Shown one piece after another: positions 51,188-59,878 of a stretch of 64,000 nucleotides of DNA (position 1 is its first letter; each line of letters starts with the position of its first letter). The notes under the pieces are model-generated. The model worked only from the letters and a program-made list of their open reading frames with translations. It was not told the DNA's origin and did no database searches. This stretch comes from JAUVRX01 sp049664225 (GTDB lineage Bacteria; Acidobacteriota; Thermoanaerobaculia; Multivoradales; JAHEKO01): assembly GCA_049664225.1 (NCBI GenBank), contig JBATEX010000141.1, positions 42,246-106,245 of the forward strand, written 5' to 3'. A program made the translations under genes and the position numbers.

Positions 51188-52549
51188 GTGACAGTCTTAC
51201 GCACACTCGAGACCTTCCTCACGGCGGAGGCTCGTGTTCAGCCGGGTGACGAGCTAGTAGTCGCATTCTCCGGAGGACCGGATTCCACTACCCTGCTCTG
51301 GGCGATGAATCACGTCGCCCCGCGATTGGATCTCGAAGTGGCTGCGGCTCATCTGGACCACGGTCTCGACGAAGACTCGGCCCGTAGAGCCGGGGCTGCC
51401 TCTCGATTGTGCGAGTCGCTGAAAGTCCCGCTCTGGGTCGAGCGTCGTGAGGTAGAGGCTCACAGAACGGCGGGGGAGAGTATGGAGGCTGCCTCGAGGC
51501 GCGTTCGCTACGGCTTCCTGGAGGAGGTTCGCAGCCGTCGGGGTGCCACCTTCACCATGACCGCGCACCACGCGGACGACCAGATCGAGACCGTACTCTT
51601 GCGCCTCGCCTTTGGCAGCGGCCTGACTGGGCTCGCCGGAATCATGGCTCGTCGGGATCGGATCCTGCGGCCATTCCTCCGCGTCACCCGCAAGCAACTG
51701 CACGACGCTGCCCTGACATCGGGCTTGAGTCCTGTCATCGACCCCACGAACTTCGACCTGACCGCACCTCGCAATCGCATTCGACATCTCCTCATCCCTC
51801 AGTTGGCGGCCGCGGATCCTCACCTGGGCGATGCGCTGCAAAATCTGTCGAGGGCGGCTGGGCGGCTCCAGGACACAATGGACCGATTTCTGATCCGTCG
51901 TCTCGATCTGAAAACCGCCCAGGGGGAGTCGAGCGTAAACAGGAGGCACCTGGCCGAGCTGCCTCTCGCGGTGCTTCCCTTCGCCCTGAGCCTGATGCAT
52001 CGGGCGGCAGGCCTTCCCTACCCGCCACCAAGGAAGGCGAGAGAAGATCTGTTTCGACAACTGCGATCTGCCATGACGATCGGTTGCGATTGTGGGGGTG
52101 GTTGGCGATGGGAGAGCGAGGAAGACAGGGTCTGGCTTCGAAGGAGTCGACCAGAACAGGCTCCTTTCGCTTATACTCTGAAGGTGCCAGGGGAGTGCTT
52201 CATCCCCGAGGTCGGTCTTCGGTTTCGAATCGAACCAGGAATCGCGGCCCGGTGGATGTTCGCTAGCTCGCCCCGACGGACAGGGTTGTCTTTGCCTATT
52301 GTCGCCGGTGACGAAGTTACGATTCGCAATCGACGACCTGGTGATCGGCTCCGACCGTTGGGTTGTGCCCACACGCGTCGCCTCAAGGAAGTCTTGATCG
52401 ACCGCCGTGTTCCACGTCGCGAGAGAGATCGTCTCCCCCTGCTCTTCGTGGGCCCACGCTTGGCCTGGGTTCCTGGGGTGACTGTAAACGAGGACTTCAA
52501 GGTTAGAGAGAGCGAACCCGTCTGGGTGGCCCAGATCGAGCCGCTGTAA
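51188..52549 (+). CDS. tilS: tRNA(Ile)-lysidine synthetase
   Basis: Enzyme of 453 aa that attaches lysine to C34 of tRNA-Ile2 so that it reads AUA. The PP-loop SGGPDS lies at residues 28-33 (AFSGGPDSTTLL). HLDHGLDEDS, HHADDQIETVLLRL and GLTGLAGI-like text follow. The C-terminal TilS domain carries VTIRNRRPGDRLRPLG. The start is GTG 51188. hpt follows with five bases between, in the widespread tilS-hpt-ftsH order. Confidence 0.95.
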   Translation: MTVLRTLETFLTAEARVQPGDELVVAFSGGPDSTTLLWAMNHVAPRLDLEVAAAHLDHGLDEDSARRAGAASRLCESLKVPLWVERREVEAHRTAGESMEAASRRVRYGFLEEVRSRRGATFTMTAHHADDQIETVLLRLAFGSGLTGLAGIMARRDRILRPFLRVTRKQLHDAALTSGLSPVIDPTNFDLTAPRNRIRHLLIPQLAAADPHLGDALQNLSRAAGRLQDTMDRFLIRRLDLKTAQGESSVNRRHLAELPLAVLPFALSLMHRAAGLPYPPPRKAREDLFRQLRSAMTIGCDCGGGWRWESEEDRVWLRRSRPEQAPFAYTLKVPGECFIPEVGLRFRIEPGIAARWMFASSPRRTGLSLPIVAGDEVTIRNRRPGDRLRPLGCAHTRRLKEVLIDRRVPRRERDRLPLLFVGPRLAWVPGVTVNEDFKVRESEPVWVAQIEPL

Positions 52550-52554
52550 TCACC

Positions 52555-53100
52555 ATGGATATCCGACAGCTTTTTGACGCAACCACCATCCAGGAGAAGG
52601 TCACCGAGTTGGGCCGCCGCCTGGGAAACGACCTGGGCGGAGCCGACCCCTGGATCATCTCCATTGTGGGTGGCTCGGTACTCTTCCTGGCCGATCTCAT
52701 CAGGGCCATCGAACAACCCGTGCGATTCGATTTCATCCAGGTCCAATACTCGGTCAGCGCCTCCGATGGGGATCTCTTGGAGATCCACTACCCTATTTCC
52801 CTGAACGTCGAGAATCAGAATCTCGTGATTCTCAAGGACGTGGTGGTTTCAGGGGTCATCGAGAACTACCTGTCCAGCCAGTTTCGCCAGAGGGGGGCTC
52901 GCCAGGTCCAATTCGCCGGACTGATCGACGTACCGGACCAGAGGAAGACCGACTTTCAACCCGACTACAGCCTGTTTACGACCGAGCGCCAGGGGACCTT
53001 CGTCGGCTATGGGCTCAAACACCAGGGCCGCTTCGGCAACCTCCCGTTCATCGGCATCGTAGAACACGACGAGAACGAGGGTTCGAGACAAGCTCGATAG
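52555..53100 (+). CDS. hpt: Hypoxanthine phosphoribosyltransferase-like protein, divergent
   Basis: Protein of 181 aa in the usual hpt place between tilS and ftsH. The Hpt frame is recognisable (IVGGSVLFLADLIRAIE, VGYGLKHQGRFGNLPFIG). However, the PRPP-binding motif that normally reads VEDIIDTG is LKDVVVSG (residues 93-100). The acidic pair becomes K-D and the next Asp becomes Val. The KxS..R part of the purine site (DKPSRR in E. coli) is VPDQRK, and the Asp of GYGLD is Lys. So it may have lost or changed its activity. Confidence 0.75.
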   Translation: MDIRQLFDATTIQEKVTELGRRLGNDLGGADPWIISIVGGSVLFLADLIRAIEQPVRFDFIQVQYSVSASDGDLLEIHYPISLNVENQNLVILKDVVVSGVIENYLSSQFRQRGARQVQFAGLIDVPDQRKTDFQPDYSLFTTERQGTFVGYGLKHQGRFGNLPFIGIVEHDENEGSRQAR

Positions 53101-53134
53101 ACACCTTCGTCTCCCTTCTTGAGGAATTTGACTC

Positions 53135-55120
53135 TTGACTCCGACCGTTAGAACACTGATTGTCTGGATCGCGATCTTCGTCGTGGTCATCCTGTTGTGG
53201 AACACCTTTCAAGCAGGTCGAGTGACCCGCTTCCCTCTGACCTTCACCGAGTTTCTCGAGCAGGTCGAGCAGGGACGCGTAGCGGAAGTCACGATTCGCG
53301 GCCAGGAGGTCTCCGGGACTTTCACCGAAGGCGGTCAATACGCCGAGGAGGACAGCTTCTTCACCTATCTGCCCGAGTACCCGGACCTGGTCACGGAGCT
53401 TCGGGACGCTGGCGTGGTGATCAAGGCCGAGGAACCGCGGGAAAACCCACTGCTGCAGTTCCTTTTCGGCTGGGCGCCGTTCCTGTTGATCATCGGCCTG
53501 TGGATCTTCTTCATGCGCCAGATGCAGTCCGGCGGAAACAAGGCTCTCTCCTTTGGCAAGAGCAAAGCCAAGCTCCTCAGCACATCCGGCAAGAAGGTGA
53601 CCTTTGAGGACGTCGCTGGCGTCGAGGAGGCCAAGGAAGAGCTCTGCGAGATCATCGAGTTTCTCAAGGAGCCTCAGAAGTTCCAGAAGCTGGGCGGCAA
53701 GATCCCCAAGGGAGTCCTGTTGATGGGGCCGCCTGGCACCGGCAAGACCCTGCTCGCAAGGGCGATCGCCGGAGAAGCCGGCGTACCCTTTTTCTCCATC
53801 TCCGGCTCCGATTTCGTAGAGATGTTCGTCGGGGTCGGTGCCAGTCGTGTTCGGGACCTCTTCGAGCAGGGCAAGAAAAACGCTCCCTGTATCGTTTTCA
53901 TTGATGAGATCGACGCCGTTGGACGGCATCGCGGAGCCGGGCTGGGCGGCGGCCACGACGAACGTGAGCAGACACTGAACCAACTGCTGGTCGAGATGGA
54001 TGGCTTCGAGTCCAATGAAGGCGTCATCCTCATCGCCGCGACCAACCGTCCCGATGTCCTGGACCCCGCTTTGCTACGCCCTGGGCGTTTCGACCGACGA
54101 GTCGTAGTGGATCGCCCGGACATCAACGGTCGCCTGGGAATACTCAAGGTCCACACACGGGAGACGCCTCTCGACGGGGATGTCAATCTGGAGCTCCTGG
54201 CCCGGGGAACACCCGGGTTTGCCGGAGCGGATCTAGCCAACATGGTGAACGAAGCCGCCCTCGTGGCAGCGGGTCGAGGGCGTGACCTGGTGGCCATGGA
54301 GGACTTCGAGTACGCCAAGGACAAGGTCCTCATGGGTGTGGAGCGCAAGAGCCTCATGTTGACCGACGAGGAAAAGCGCATCACGGCCTACCATGAAGCC
54401 GGTCACGCGCTGGTTGCAGCCTTTGTCGAGGGTTCCGACCCCCTGCACAAGGTGACTGTAATCCCTCGTGGTCGTGCCCTCGGCGTCACGATGCAGCTGC
54501 CCCTCGAGGACAAGTACACCTACCGTAGAAGCTACGTAGAAGGTCAGATCGCCATCCTGATGGGTGGCCGCATTGCCGAGGAATTGACCCAGGACGACAT
54601 TACAACCGGAGCCGGCAACGACATCGAGCGGGCCACGGAGATGGCGCGGCGGATGGTTTGCGAGTGGGGCATGTCCGAGCTGGGTCCCTTGTCGTTCGGC
54701 AGCAAGGACGAGCCCTTGTTTCTCGGCCGCGATTTCAACCAGCGAGCCGACTACAGCGAAGACACGGCCATTCGCATCGACCGCGAAGTGGACAGGATCG
54801 TCCAGACGGCCTTTGAACGGGCCCGCAAGATCCTGACCGACAATCGGGCGATCCTGGAGCGCCTGGCCCAGGAGCTCCTGGAATACGAATCCCTGGACGG
54901 GCAGGCGGTCTACGCGACCATCCAAGAGATGACCGGCAAGGACCTGGATCCCACTCCTCCGGAGCCCGCGTCACCAGAGCCCCAACCCGGCGATGAGGAG
55001 CTCGCCACAGACCCAGGGAACTCGGGACCAGCCCCTATCGAGGAGGTCGGGGAGGGCACGCTCGACATGCCGACGGGAACGGCGTCGACACCATCCGACC
55101 CTCTCCCGTCAACGGAATAG
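53135..55120 (+). CDS. ftsH: ATP-dependent zinc protease FtsH
   Basis: Membrane AAA+ protease of 661 aa. Two TM helices (about 6-24 and 110-127) flank a periplasmic domain. Walker A is GPPGTGKT (198-205), Walker B FIDEIDAVG, SRH RPGRFDRR, and the zinc site HEAGH (420-424). It degrades membrane and cytoplasmic proteins. The C-terminus is a Pro/acid-rich tail. The start is TTG 53135. It follows hpt after 34 bases. Confidence 0.97.
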   Translation: MTPTVRTLIVWIAIFVVVILLWNTFQAGRVTRFPLTFTEFLEQVEQGRVAEVTIRGQEVSGTFTEGGQYAEEDSFFTYLPEYPDLVTELRDAGVVIKAEEPRENPLLQFLFGWAPFLLIIGLWIFFMRQMQSGGNKALSFGKSKAKLLSTSGKKVTFEDVAGVEEAKEELCEIIEFLKEPQKFQKLGGKIPKGVLLMGPPGTGKTLLARAIAGEAGVPFFSISGSDFVEMFVGVGASRVRDLFEQGKKNAPCIVFIDEIDAVGRHRGAGLGGGHDEREQTLNQLLVEMDGFESNEGVILIAATNRPDVLDPALLRPGRFDRRVVVDRPDINGRLGILKVHTRETPLDGDVNLELLARGTPGFAGADLANMVNEAALVAAGRGRDLVAMEDFEYAKDKVLMGVERKSLMLTDEEKRITAYHEAGHALVAAFVEGSDPLHKVTVIPRGRALGVTMQLPLEDKYTYRRSYVEGQIAILMGGRIAEELTQDDITTGAGNDIERATEMARRMVCEWGMSELGPLSFGSKDEPLFLGRDFNQRADYSEDTAIRIDREVDRIVQTAFERARKILTDNRAILERLAQELLEYESLDGQAVYATIQEMTGKDLDPTPPEPASPEPQPGDEELATDPGNSGPAPIEEVGEGTLDMPTGTASTPSDPLPSTE

Positions 55121-55156
55121 ACGACTCTCGATCGAAACCCTGTACCTCGCACCCTC

Positions 55157-56056
55157 ATGCTCACCGTCGCTTCTCGACAGCCAGCCGCCGGCAGCCTTGC
55201 CTGTGCTGGAGGAAGGATTCTCGAGCTCAAGAAGACACCTCTCGTCATGGGGGTGCTGAATCTGACGCCCGACTCCTTCAGCGATGGAGGCCTGTGGATG
55301 GATCCGTCACGAGCTGTGGATCGGGCGGAGGAAATGGTTGCGCAGGGGGCTGACCTTCTGGACCTCGGGGCCGAGTCGACCCGACCGGGTGGTGGCGTCT
55401 ACGGAAACGGTGCGCAAACCGTGCCTGCGGAAGAGGAACTGGACCGCCTGCTACCGGTTCTGGAGCGCCTTCGGGAGCGAGTCTCCGTACCGCTGTCTGT
55501 GGACACTCGCAAGAGTGCCGTGGCCAGGGTTGCACTCGAAGCCGGTGCCGATCTCATCAACGACATCAGCTGCCTCTCGGACCCAGAAATTGCGGTTGTG
55601 GCAGCCGAGAGTGGATCTGCTCTCGTCCTGATGCACAGCCGAGGTGATCTGGCCTCGATGCAGAGTCGGATCCACTTCGACGATGTGGTCGCGGAGGTCA
55701 TCCAAGATCTGGCAGGGGCCATAGAACGGGCTTGCCAGCAAGGCGTCTCCCGCGACCAGATCGTGATCGACCCGGGAATCGGCTTTGGTAAGAACGGACA
55801 GCAGAATCTGGAGCTCCTGCTGCGGCTCGATGAGCTCCAGCAGCTCGATCGGCCGATCCTCGTCGGCGCCAGCCGCAAGAGCTTCATCGGCGCCATCATC
55901 GACCAGCCCGCGGCCAGCAGACTGCCCGGCAGCCTGGCAACGATCGCCTGGGCCGCTTCTCAGCGTGCGGCCATGGTTCGAGTACACGACGTGGCAGAGA
56001 CCGTTCAGTTCCTCGCGGTCTGGGAGGCCATCGACTCGGCAGGTGGACCGCAATGA
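55157..56056 (+). CDS. folP: Dihydropteroate synthase
   Basis: Enzyme of 299 aa joining p-aminobenzoate to the pterin in folate synthesis. Motifs: VMGVLNLTPDSFSDGG, LLDLGAESTRPGG, VDTRKSAVA, NDISCL and DPGIGFGKN, then GASRKSFIG. Its N-terminal ~25 residues are extra. Its stop overlaps the cdaA start by four bases (ATGA). Confidence 0.96.
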   Translation: MLTVASRQPAAGSLACAGGRILELKKTPLVMGVLNLTPDSFSDGGLWMDPSRAVDRAEEMVAQGADLLDLGAESTRPGGGVYGNGAQTVPAEEELDRLLPVLERLRERVSVPLSVDTRKSAVARVALEAGADLINDISCLSDPEIAVVAAESGSALVLMHSRGDLASMQSRIHFDDVVAEVIQDLAGAIERACQQGVSRDQIVIDPGIGFGKNGQQNLELLLRLDELQQLDRPILVGASRKSFIGAIIDQPAASRLPGSLATIAWAASQRAAMVRVHDVAETVQFLAVWEAIDSAGGPQ

Positions 56057-56841
56057 GCCTGGCTGACTGGTTGCAGCTCGTGACCTGGCGCGACGTCCTG
56101 GACATCGCACTCGTCGCACTGGTCATCTACAACCTCCTGCTTCTCATCCGTGGCACGCGGGCCGTTCAGATCATCCTCGGAATCCTCTTCATCGCCGCCG
56201 CCTCCTATCTTGCTGGAGTCGCCAAGCTGGTGACTCTCAAGGAGCTCCTGGGCAACTTTCTCCTGGTGCTCCCCCTGGCCATCATCGTTCTCTTCCAGCA
56301 CGAGATACGCCACGCCTTGGCCAGTTTCGGTCGCAACCCGTTGTGGGGTCTCGGCACTCATCAACAGACGGAGTCGACGATCAGCGAGATCGTGACGGCG
56401 GCCACGACTCTCTCGGACCGGAGAGTTGGCGCCCTGATCGTCATTCAGAGACTGGAAGGCCTGCGAAACTACATCGAGAACGGCGTCGAGATCGATGCGC
56501 TCGTGAGCTACGACCTGCTGATCAATCTCTTCAGCCCAGAGACACCGCTCCACGACGGTGCAGCCATCCTTCAGCAGGACCGCATCGCAGCCGCCGCTTG
56601 CTTTCTTCCCCTCTCCCTGAACCCCGAGATCTCCAAAGACTACGGGACGCGTCACCGAGCCGCCCTCGGCATCTCCGAAGAGGCAGATGCGCTGGCCGTC
56701 GTGGTCTCCGAGGAGACCGGCGCCATCTCGATAGCCATTGGGGGCGAGCTCATTCGCGACCTGGATTCCAAGAGCCTGCGCAACGCGCTCTACAAGTATC
56801 TGATCACCGACCTTGGGTCCCTTTCGGAGACGAACCCATGA
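56053..56841 (+). CDS. cdaA: Diadenylate cyclase CdaA
   Basis: Membrane enzyme of 262 aa that makes c-di-AMP from ATP. Three N-terminal helices (about 16-32, 37-55, 66-82) precede the DAC domain with DGA (168-170) and RHR (200-202). The order cdaA-cdaR-glmM is conserved in many bacteria. In this Gram-negative-type genome it links c-di-AMP to glmM. Confidence 0.96.
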   Translation: MSLADWLQLVTWRDVLDIALVALVIYNLLLLIRGTRAVQIILGILFIAAASYLAGVAKLVTLKELLGNFLLVLPLAIIVLFQHEIRHALASFGRNPLWGLGTHQQTESTISEIVTAATTLSDRRVGALIVIQRLEGLRNYIENGVEIDALVSYDLLINLFSPETPLHDGAAILQQDRIAAAACFLPLSLNPEISKDYGTRHRAALGISEEADALAVVVSEETGAISIAIGGELIRDLDSKSLRNALYKYLITDLGSLSETNP

Positions 56842-57521
56842 GCGAAGCCAGGAGCATCTGGGGACTGCGATTGCTCGCCCTCGCCCTGGCCGTGACCGCA
56901 TGGTTCGTGCTTTCCGTCGAGAATCGGGAACCCCCTAGCGAAAAAGTGGTCCAGGCCACGGTCCGTTACGATAACTTCCCTGGTCTGATCGTGGTCCAGC
57001 GAGTCGAATCGGTGAGGATCGGCATTCTCGGTCCCAAGAGCAAGATTCTCAGCCTGAATCCCTACCTGGTCGATGTCTTCGTCGAGCTGCCCAATCCGGC
57101 CAAAGGCGCTTTCGACGTTCCCCTGACGGCCGAGAACGTAATCCTGCCCGAAGCCCTGGAGGTAGTATCCATCGAGCCCAACATCATCCACCTCGAGTTG
57201 GATGTCGAAAAGACGGATCTGCTGCCAGTGACGGCGCGACTGGAGGGCGAACCGGCTGCCGGCGCCAAGGTCCGAATGGCCGAAGTCATCCCTCCGCGCA
57301 TCCTGGTCAGGGGACCTGAGTCGATGCTCGACACCATAGGTTCCCTCTTCACCACGCCCGTAGACCTCACCGGCCATGCCCTGGATTTTCAAGAGCAGGC
57401 GGCTGTCCTACCGCCGGATCCCCTGGTCAACATCGTGCAGCCCGTTGTCGTGTCGGTCCGAATCCTGATGGAGATTCCAGGCGCCGACTCTGTCTCGAAC
57501 TCCAAGGACTCTGCAGAATGA
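56838..57521 (+). CDS. CdaR/YbbR-like regulator of CdaA
   Basis: Protein of 227 aa with one N-terminal helix (GLRLLALALAVTAWFVL) and about two to three YbbR-type beta repeats outside the membrane (VRIGILGPKSKI, VTARLEGEPAAGAKVRMAEVIPPRILVRGP). CdaR binds and regulates CdaA. ATG 56838 overlaps the cdaA stop. It is shorter than many CdaR proteins. Confidence 0.88.
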   Translation: MSEARSIWGLRLLALALAVTAWFVLSVENREPPSEKVVQATVRYDNFPGLIVVQRVESVRIGILGPKSKILSLNPYLVDVFVELPNPAKGAFDVPLTAENVILPEALEVVSIEPNIIHLELDVEKTDLLPVTARLEGEPAAGAKVRMAEVIPPRILVRGPESMLDTIGSLFTTPVDLTGHALDFQEQAAVLPPDPLVNIVQPVVVSVRILMEIPGADSVSNSKDSAE

Positions 57522-58885
57522 CGACCGCCCCACCTTCCCTGCGTCTCTTCGGGACGGACGGCATCCGGGCTCCGTTCGGCACCTTCCCCCTGGACGAGCA
57601 GACCGTCGGCCGTATCGGCTATCACCTGGGGCTGATGCTCGGCGAAGAGACTCCCAACCCACAGATCGTCCTGGGAGGCGACACAAGGCAGAGCACCCGG
57701 CCTCTTTGCGACTGGATCGCTGCAGGCCTGCTTCATGCCGGCGCCCGGCCCTGCTTCGGGGGCACTCTGCCGACTCCCGCAATCGCGTTTCTCGTTCGCC
57801 AGCGTCGCGCTGCTGCCGGCGTCGCCATTTCGGCCAGCCACAACCTGTTGCCCGACAACGGCATCAAGCTCTTCGACCATTTGGGGTTCAAATGGCAGGA
57901 GCCCGCCGAAGAGGCTCTCGAGGAGCGACTCTTCAATCACCCGGACCAGGCCGAAGAACTGCCTCCCGTGAGGCTAGACCTGGATGCGTCCCTGGCGCGT
58001 GACTACCGGCTAGCTCTCGAAGAGCCATCCACCCATGACTCGGTGTCTTTCGATGGCCTGACTTTCGTGGTCGATGCGGCCAACGGTGCGGCTGCGCCGT
58101 TCGCTGCCAAGGTCTTCCGCGATCTGGGGGCAGAGGTCGTGACGCTCCACGACACGCCAGACGGTCGCAACATAAATCTCGAGTGCGGCTCGACTCATCC
58201 AGAGGCCATGGCCAGAGCCGTCCTCGAATCGGCAGCCGACCTGGGAATCGCCTTCGACGGGGATGCAGACCGCGCCCTCTTTGCCGACGAGCAAGGGGTG
58301 GTGCGGGACGGTGACGCCGCACTCTTCCTCTGGGCCCGACACCTCAAGCGGTCGGGGCGACTGGAGCCTCCGAAGATCGTCGCGACCAGCATGTCCAACC
58401 TGGGCCTTGAGCGAGCACTCGAAGGGGAATCCATCGAGTTGGTTCGGTGTGGCGTCGGCGATCGCACCGTCGTGAATACGATGCTGGAAGCTGGCATTTC
58501 CCTGGGAGGCGAACAATCCGGACACATCGTCGACTTGACGCAGAGCACCACCGGCGACGGCCTCGCCACGGCTCTTCAGATTGCCAGCATTCTCAAGCAC
58601 GAGGCCAAGCCCCTGTCGCAGCTACTGGCCCCGTTCGTGCGCTTTCCTCAAGTCCTGATCAATGTGAGGGTCACCAGTAAGCCACCCCTCGAGTCCCTGC
58701 CAAGCGTCGCCGCCGTAGCCCGCGAGGTCGCGGTCCGACTTGGCAACAGGGGCCGCCTCGTTCTGCGGTACAGCGGTACAGAACCCCTCGCCAGGGTGAT
58801 GATCGAAGGCGAGAATCAGGTTGAGATCGACGAGTTGGCCTCGAGGCTGATTGGCGCCATCCGGGAAGAGATTGGAGCAGAATAG
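57518..58885 (+). CDS. glmM: Phosphoglucosamine mutase
   Basis: Enzyme of 455 aa that turns GlcN-6-P into GlcN-1-P for UDP-GlcNAc. FGTDGIR opens the N-terminus. The catalytic Ser107 lies in ISASHNLLPDNGIKLF, where the usual Pro after SHN is Leu. FDGDADRALF is the Mg loop, and RYSGTEPLARVMIEG is the C-terminal phosphate loop. It overlaps the cdaR stop. In other bacteria CdaA and GlmM bind each other. Confidence 0.96.
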   Translation: MTTAPPSLRLFGTDGIRAPFGTFPLDEQTVGRIGYHLGLMLGEETPNPQIVLGGDTRQSTRPLCDWIAAGLLHAGARPCFGGTLPTPAIAFLVRQRRAAAGVAISASHNLLPDNGIKLFDHLGFKWQEPAEEALEERLFNHPDQAEELPPVRLDLDASLARDYRLALEEPSTHDSVSFDGLTFVVDAANGAAAPFAAKVFRDLGAEVVTLHDTPDGRNINLECGSTHPEAMARAVLESAADLGIAFDGDADRALFADEQGVVRDGDAALFLWARHLKRSGRLEPPKIVATSMSNLGLERALEGESIELVRCGVGDRTVVNTMLEAGISLGGEQSGHIVDLTQSTTGDGLATALQIASILKHEAKPLSQLLAPFVRFPQVLINVRVTSKPPLESLPSVAAVAREVAVRLGNRGRLVLRYSGTEPLARVMIEGENQVEIDELASRLIGAIREEIGAE

Positions 58886-58910
58886 TCAGGTCCACCCAGG
58901 AGACCCTCGC

Positions 58911-59630
58911 ATGACTGATCTTTCCGTGAATGTCGACCACGTCGCGACGCTCAGACAGGCGCGCAAGGCCGCCTACCCGGACCCCGTCGAAGCCGCAGAG
59001 ATCGCCGAGCAACAGGGGGCTACCGGGATCACGATCCACTTGCGCAGTGACCGTCGCCACATCCACGAGAGCGACCTCGCCAGTCTTCGACAGACGGTCA
59101 AGGGAAAGCTGAATCTCGAGATGGCCACCACCGAGGAGATGACCACCATCGCGCTGCGCTACCGCCCAGATCAGGTCAGCCTGGTACCGGAGCGACCCGA
59201 AGAAGTCACCACGGAGGGTGGGCTCGACCTATTGTCCACGGGCGAGCGAGTGGTGGCGGTGGCCAAACAGCTCGAGGCGCAGGGAATTGCGGTCTCGGTC
59301 TTCGTCGACCCGGAACCGAGACAGATCGAGCATCTCCTGTCGACCGCAGTGGGCTGGGTCGAGGGCTTCGAGATCAACACCGACAGCTACACGAAGGCCC
59401 AGGGTGCAGCAGCACAAGCCGAGCTGCGAAAGATCGTTCAGGTCACGACCATGGGCCTGGAGGGTGGTCTAAGGGTCTACGCGGGCCATGGTCTCACCAC
59501 CGCGAATGTCGGGCCCGTAGCCTCGATCCCGGGAATCGAGGAGCTCAACATCGGCCACTCGATCATCTCGAGGGCAGTGATTGTGGGCATGGAGCAGGCC
59601 GTGCGTGAAATGCTCCACGCCATGGCCTAG
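58911..59630 (+). CDS. pdxJ: Pyridoxine 5'-phosphate synthase
   Basis: Enzyme of 239 aa for the last step of the DXP-dependent vitamin B6 pathway. LSVNVDHVATLRQARKA opens the chain, then HLRSDRRHI, MATTEEMT, LVPERPEEVTTEGGLD and NIGHSIISRAVIVGMEQAV. ATG 58911 was chosen (CAGGAGA upstream). It follows glmM after 25 bases and ends the long plus-strand run. Confidence 0.96.
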   Translation: MTDLSVNVDHVATLRQARKAAYPDPVEAAEIAEQQGATGITIHLRSDRRHIHESDLASLRQTVKGKLNLEMATTEEMTTIALRYRPDQVSLVPERPEEVTTEGGLDLLSTGERVVAVAKQLEAQGIAVSVFVDPEPRQIEHLLSTAVGWVEGFEINTDSYTKAQGAAAQAELRKIVQVTTMGLEGGLRVYAGHGLTTANVGPVASIPGIEELNIGHSIISRAVIVGMEQAVREMLHAMA

Positions 59631-59658
59631 CAGCCGCCTTGCGAATTCAGTCGGGATC

Positions 59659-59874
59659 CTAACGTTCGACTTCCATTGGCGCTTCGATGGCCTCTTCCGG
59701 CTCCTTGAAGATCAGAGCCGTCTCCTGGATCGGCAGCAGCACCCGATGGACGTTTTGCCCGAACGAATACTGCAAGATGTAGTAGCCATTCTCGGAGATC
59801 TGGTGCAGGAATCCTTCGACCCCCTTGAGACCCGCGAGCTCATTGTGAATCAAGACCGCTATGGGAAGCTCCAT
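59659..59874 (-). CDS. Small 71-aa protein beside the sigma-54 regulator
   Basis: Protein of 71 aa, MELPIAVLIHNELAGLKGVE followed by an acidic tail. It starts four bases after the stop of the sigma-54 regulator on the same strand, so the two are almost certainly cotranscribed. The length and context argue for a real gene. I do not recognise the family. The compact strand-helix look (GYYILQYSFG, HRVLLPIQE) could be a ligand or partner-binding unit. Confidence 0.6.
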   Translation of the reverse strand: MELPIAVLIHNELAGLKGVEGFLHQISENGYYILQYSFGQNVHRVLLPIQETALIFKEPEEAIEAPMEVER

Positions 59875-59878
59875 CGCC

